Positions 22,523-24,343 of a stretch of 24,343 nucleotides of DNA are shown here, piece by piece. Position 1 is the stretch's first letter; each line of letters begins with the position of its first letter. Made by a program: the position numbers and the translations under genes. The stretch spans positions 1 through 24,343 of the forward strand of contig CALWKJ010000005.1 in the NCBI GenBank assembly GCA_944381225.1. The letters run 5' to 3'. Below the pieces are notes generated by a model. That model was not told the DNA's origin. It did no database searches and saw nothing but the letters and a program-made list of their open reading frames with translations. Origin of the DNA: an uncultured Clostridia bacterium (lineage in GTDB: Bacteria; Bacillota; Clostridia; Christensenellales; UBA1242).

Positions 22523-24230
22523 TTTTATTCCTTTTGTTTTTTAATTTTGCATAAATAACTCTGTTAATTCTATTATAATCTTTCACAATTTTTATATCTT
22601 CAAAATCTTCTTTTAACATATTAGACACATCTTTTGATTGTCCAATTCCCAATTCAAAAAATATCATGCCATTTTTTGTTAAATAATTCACGCTTTGTTT
22701 TATTATTTTTCTGTAAAAATCCAATCCATCTTTGCCTCCGTCAAGAGCAATTTTTGGATCATAATCTTTAACTTCTTTATCTAACTTTTCTATGTCCAAA
22801 GTTGGAACATATGGTGGATTACTTACTATGATATCAAATTTTTTACTCTTTTTCAAGTCGTTAAACAAATTCGATTCTTTAAAATTAACTTTTACATTGT
22901 TAATCTCGGCATTTTCCATTGCAACAGACAAAGCTTTTTCAGAAATGTCTGTTGCAAATATGTTTGATTTTGTATTTTTTGCTAAACAAACAGCAATTAC
23001 ACCACTACCTGTACACAAATCTAATATGTTCATTTTATCACTTGCAAATTTTAAAACTTGTTCCACCAATATTTCAGTTTCCATTCTAGGTGATAAAACA
23101 TCTTTTGTAACTTTGAAAGTCATTCCATAAAAATTTGTTCGCCCAAATATTTTTGTTATTGGTTGGCCTTTAATTCTTTTGTTTATTGCACTATCTATGG
23201 CGTTTTTTTGTTCAAGTGTAACCTTCTTTTGCAATCTTATTTGACCTCTTGAGATATTTAGAACTTCACAAATCAACCAATCAGCTTCACTAACATCATC
23301 GATGTTTGCATTTTTTAATTTTTCTTTACATTCTGCATATACACTTGAAAAGGCTATTTCATTATCATTAAACATTTTGGTATCCAATGTTCCCCTCTGT
23401 TTATTTTGCATAAAAACGACTTCGTTATAAGCAGAAAGAGAAATGTATATTTCTGTTTTTGTAGGCCTTTCTGTAACTAAAAATGAAGTTATTATGCAAA
23501 GGTTATAAACCCACTTAAATTTTGAAATTTCCATTAAATATAAAATTTCATAACATATACTAAAACAAAATAAAGAAATCGTCAAGTTAACAAATGGTTT
23601 CCAAATTTGATTGCTTGTCAATCCGATTAATGACAAAATAAAAAATATAAAACAAAACGAAAAAACAACATAATTTATAAAATTTGTTGGTTTGTGTATT
23701 GATTTATTTTCATTTAATAAATAATTTGAACAGCCATTAAATCTGTAAAATTGTTTAAATGGAATTAATAGTTTTAATATTAACATTATTGCATAAATAA
23801 TTGCAACCTTAACAACTCCTACAATTAATCTATTTAAAAATACACTTGAACTATATCCACTTATTAAAAGCGCTAATTTAACAGGCAAAAATCCAATTAA
23901 TACAAACGAAATTAGCAATGCCAATATGCAAATTATTACAAACCACACATAACTATGTTTAACGTTTAAACTAGATGAAATTTTTTTTGTAAGGCTTTTA
24001 TTTGAATAATCATATGGCAATTTAATTAAATTTTTTATAAAGTAATACAATCCAAAAATTAAATATTCTAATCCTCTTAAAAAAATTATGTTGTGAGGTA
24101 TTATAGAAGTTTTATTTTTTTCAGAAATTAAACTTGCTTTCCCTTTTTTGTTAACATAAGAACAAGCACTATTTTTTTTATAATAAAAACATGCGCCATA
24201 TAAACAAGGCATTGAATAAATTTTTTCCAT
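22497..24230 (-). CDS. prmC: DUF1385 membrane domain fused to PrmC, release factor glutamine methyltransferase
   Basis: PrmC methylates the GGQ glutamine of release factors using S-adenosylmethionine. I place the start at ATG 24230 (577 residues) because it matches the DUF1385 N-terminus; the frame remains open to a TTG at 24272 with no ribosome binding site. Residues 1-275 are a DUF1385-type region with about four membrane segments (94-114, 138-157, 185-205, 212-232) and the family end TERPTKTEIYISLSAYNEV. The opening GGQAVIEGVMMRG-type motif is degenerate (MPCLYGACFYY). Residues 290-577 are PrmC: an N-terminal helical domain, SAM-binding DLCTGSGVIAV at 404-414 and substrate-binding NPPYVP at 471-476. 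In most Bacillota these are two adjacent genes. prfA overlaps the 3' end. Confidence 0.92.
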   Translation of the reverse strand: MEKIYSMPCLYGACFYYKKNSACSYVNKKGKASLISEKNKTSIIPHNIIFLRGLEYLIFGLYYFIKNLIKLPYDYSNKSLTKKISSSLNVKHSYVWFVIICILALLISFVLIGFLPVKLALLISGYSSSVFLNRLIVGVVKVAIIYAIMLILKLLIPFKQFYRFNGCSNYLLNENKSIHKPTNFINYVVFSFCFIFFILSLIGLTSNQIWKPFVNLTISLFCFSICYEILYLMEISKFKWVYNLCIITSFLVTERPTKTEIYISLSAYNEVVFMQNKQRGTLDTKMFNDNEIAFSSVYAECKEKLKNANIDDVSEADWLICEVLNISRGQIRLQKKVTLEQKNAIDSAINKRIKGQPITKIFGRTNFYGMTFKVTKDVLSPRMETEILVEQVLKFASDKMNILDLCTGSGVIAVCLAKNTKSNIFATDISEKALSVAMENAEINNVKVNFKESNLFNDLKKSKKFDIIVSNPPYVPTLDIEKLDKEVKDYDPKIALDGGKDGLDFYRKIIKQSVNYLTKNGMIFFELGIGQSKDVSNMLKEDFEDIKIVKDYNRINRVIYAKLKNKRNKNVRTNTKN

Positions 24231-24276
24231 AATGTAATTATGAACAAAAACTAGAAAAATAAAACACAACAAAAAC

Positions 24277-24297
24277 GCATATTACAAAGTAATATGC
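24277..24297 (-). terminator. Intrinsic terminator of the gene entering from the right
   Basis: The arms 24277-24285 and 24289-24297 are perfect 9-bp complements with a 3-base loop (effectively 5 bases if the closing C-G pair opens). On the minus strand they are followed by G and then five T. The hairpin lies six bases after the stop at 24304-24306. Confidence 0.75.
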
Positions 24298-24303
24298 ATT
24301 TGT

Positions 24304-24343
24304 TTAATAAAAGTTTCTATTTTTATATTTGCGAACTAAAGTC
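24304..24343 (-). CDS. Possible C-terminal tail of a gene beyond the right edge
   Basis: On the minus strand one frame gives the last 12 residues TLVRKYKNRNFY and then TAA, with a terminator hairpin six bases later. The other two frames stop sooner, further from the hairpin. The fragment is too short to identify. By gene order in Bacillota a ribosomal L31 (rpmE) or thymidine kinase gene could be expected here, but the residues do not decide it. Confidence 0.35.
   Translation of the reverse strand, partial: TLVRKYKNRNFY

Noticed and set aside
24231..24272. Extension of the DUF1385-PrmC protein to a TTG at 24272
   Set aside because: There is no ribosome binding site at the TTG, and the extra 14 residues do not match the DUF1385 N-terminus. 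ATG 24230 is preferred, although it also lacks a clear ribosome binding site.
1..24343. CRISPR arrays, insertion sequences, tRNA or rRNA genes, riboswitches
   Set aside because: No direct-repeat array, transposase, cloverleaf or conserved riboswitch core was recognisable by eye.

Overview
The window looks like a chromosomal segment of a low-GC, endospore-forming (or recently spore-forming) member of the Firmicutes, most likely an uncultured Clostridia-like lineage. The base composition is very A/T-rich, Shine-Dalgarno sites of the AAGGAGG type are strong, and three gene neighbourhoods are typical of Bacillota: nfeD-floA-yqfC-yqfD-ybeY-era-yqzL-recO, spoVB-HU, and DUF1385-prmC-prfA. Four products belong to sporulation-associated families (YqfC, YqfD, a SpoVB-like flippase and a PdaB-like deacetylase). 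No species can be named from the sequence alone. I see no mobile element, phage gene, CRISPR array, rRNA or tRNA.

Layout, left to right. (1) 1-1156, minus: start of a membrane-anchored exported protein that runs off the left edge. (2) 1157-1484: A/T-rich divergent promoter region with a 28-bp perfect palindrome. (3) 1485-3428, plus: an unrecognised 647-residue protein with two membrane segments, closed by a bidirectional terminator. (4) 3475-4895, minus: PdaB-like deacetylase followed by a tandem-OB single-stranded-DNA-binding protein. (5) 5235-7862, minus: pyruvate phosphate dikinase with its own promoter and terminators. (6) 7945-13839, minus: a long, tightly packed operon nfeD-floA-(acidic membrane protein)-yqfC-yqfD-ybeY-era-yqzL-recO, started by a strong extended -10 promoter and ended by a terminator. 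(7) 13898-17715, minus: ogg, tpiA, pgk and dusB. (8) 17739-19560, minus: SpoVB-like flippase and a divergent HU-like protein. (9) 19675-21390: two convergent unrecognised genes sharing a 16-bp-stem bidirectional terminator. (10) 21452-24230, minus: a DUF1385-PrmC fusion and release factor 1. The last 40 bases hold the likely tail of another gene and its terminator.

Functionally the window combines lower glycolysis and gluconeogenesis (pgk, tpiA, ppdK), ribosome and translation maturation (era, ybeY, prfA, prmC, dusB), DNA repair and binding (recO, ogg, SSB, HU), membrane organisation (floA/nfeD) and spore envelope formation (yqfC, yqfD, spoVB-like, pdaB-like).

The observations most worth following are two genes (ogg and dusB) whose -10 boxes sit exactly six bases before the start codon with no Shine-Dalgarno sequence, predicting leaderless mRNAs; a terminator-like hairpin enclosing the ribosome binding site and start codon of yqfC; a recurring extended -10 promoter pattern; and several orphan proteins. 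I found no convincing complete new multi-gene system.
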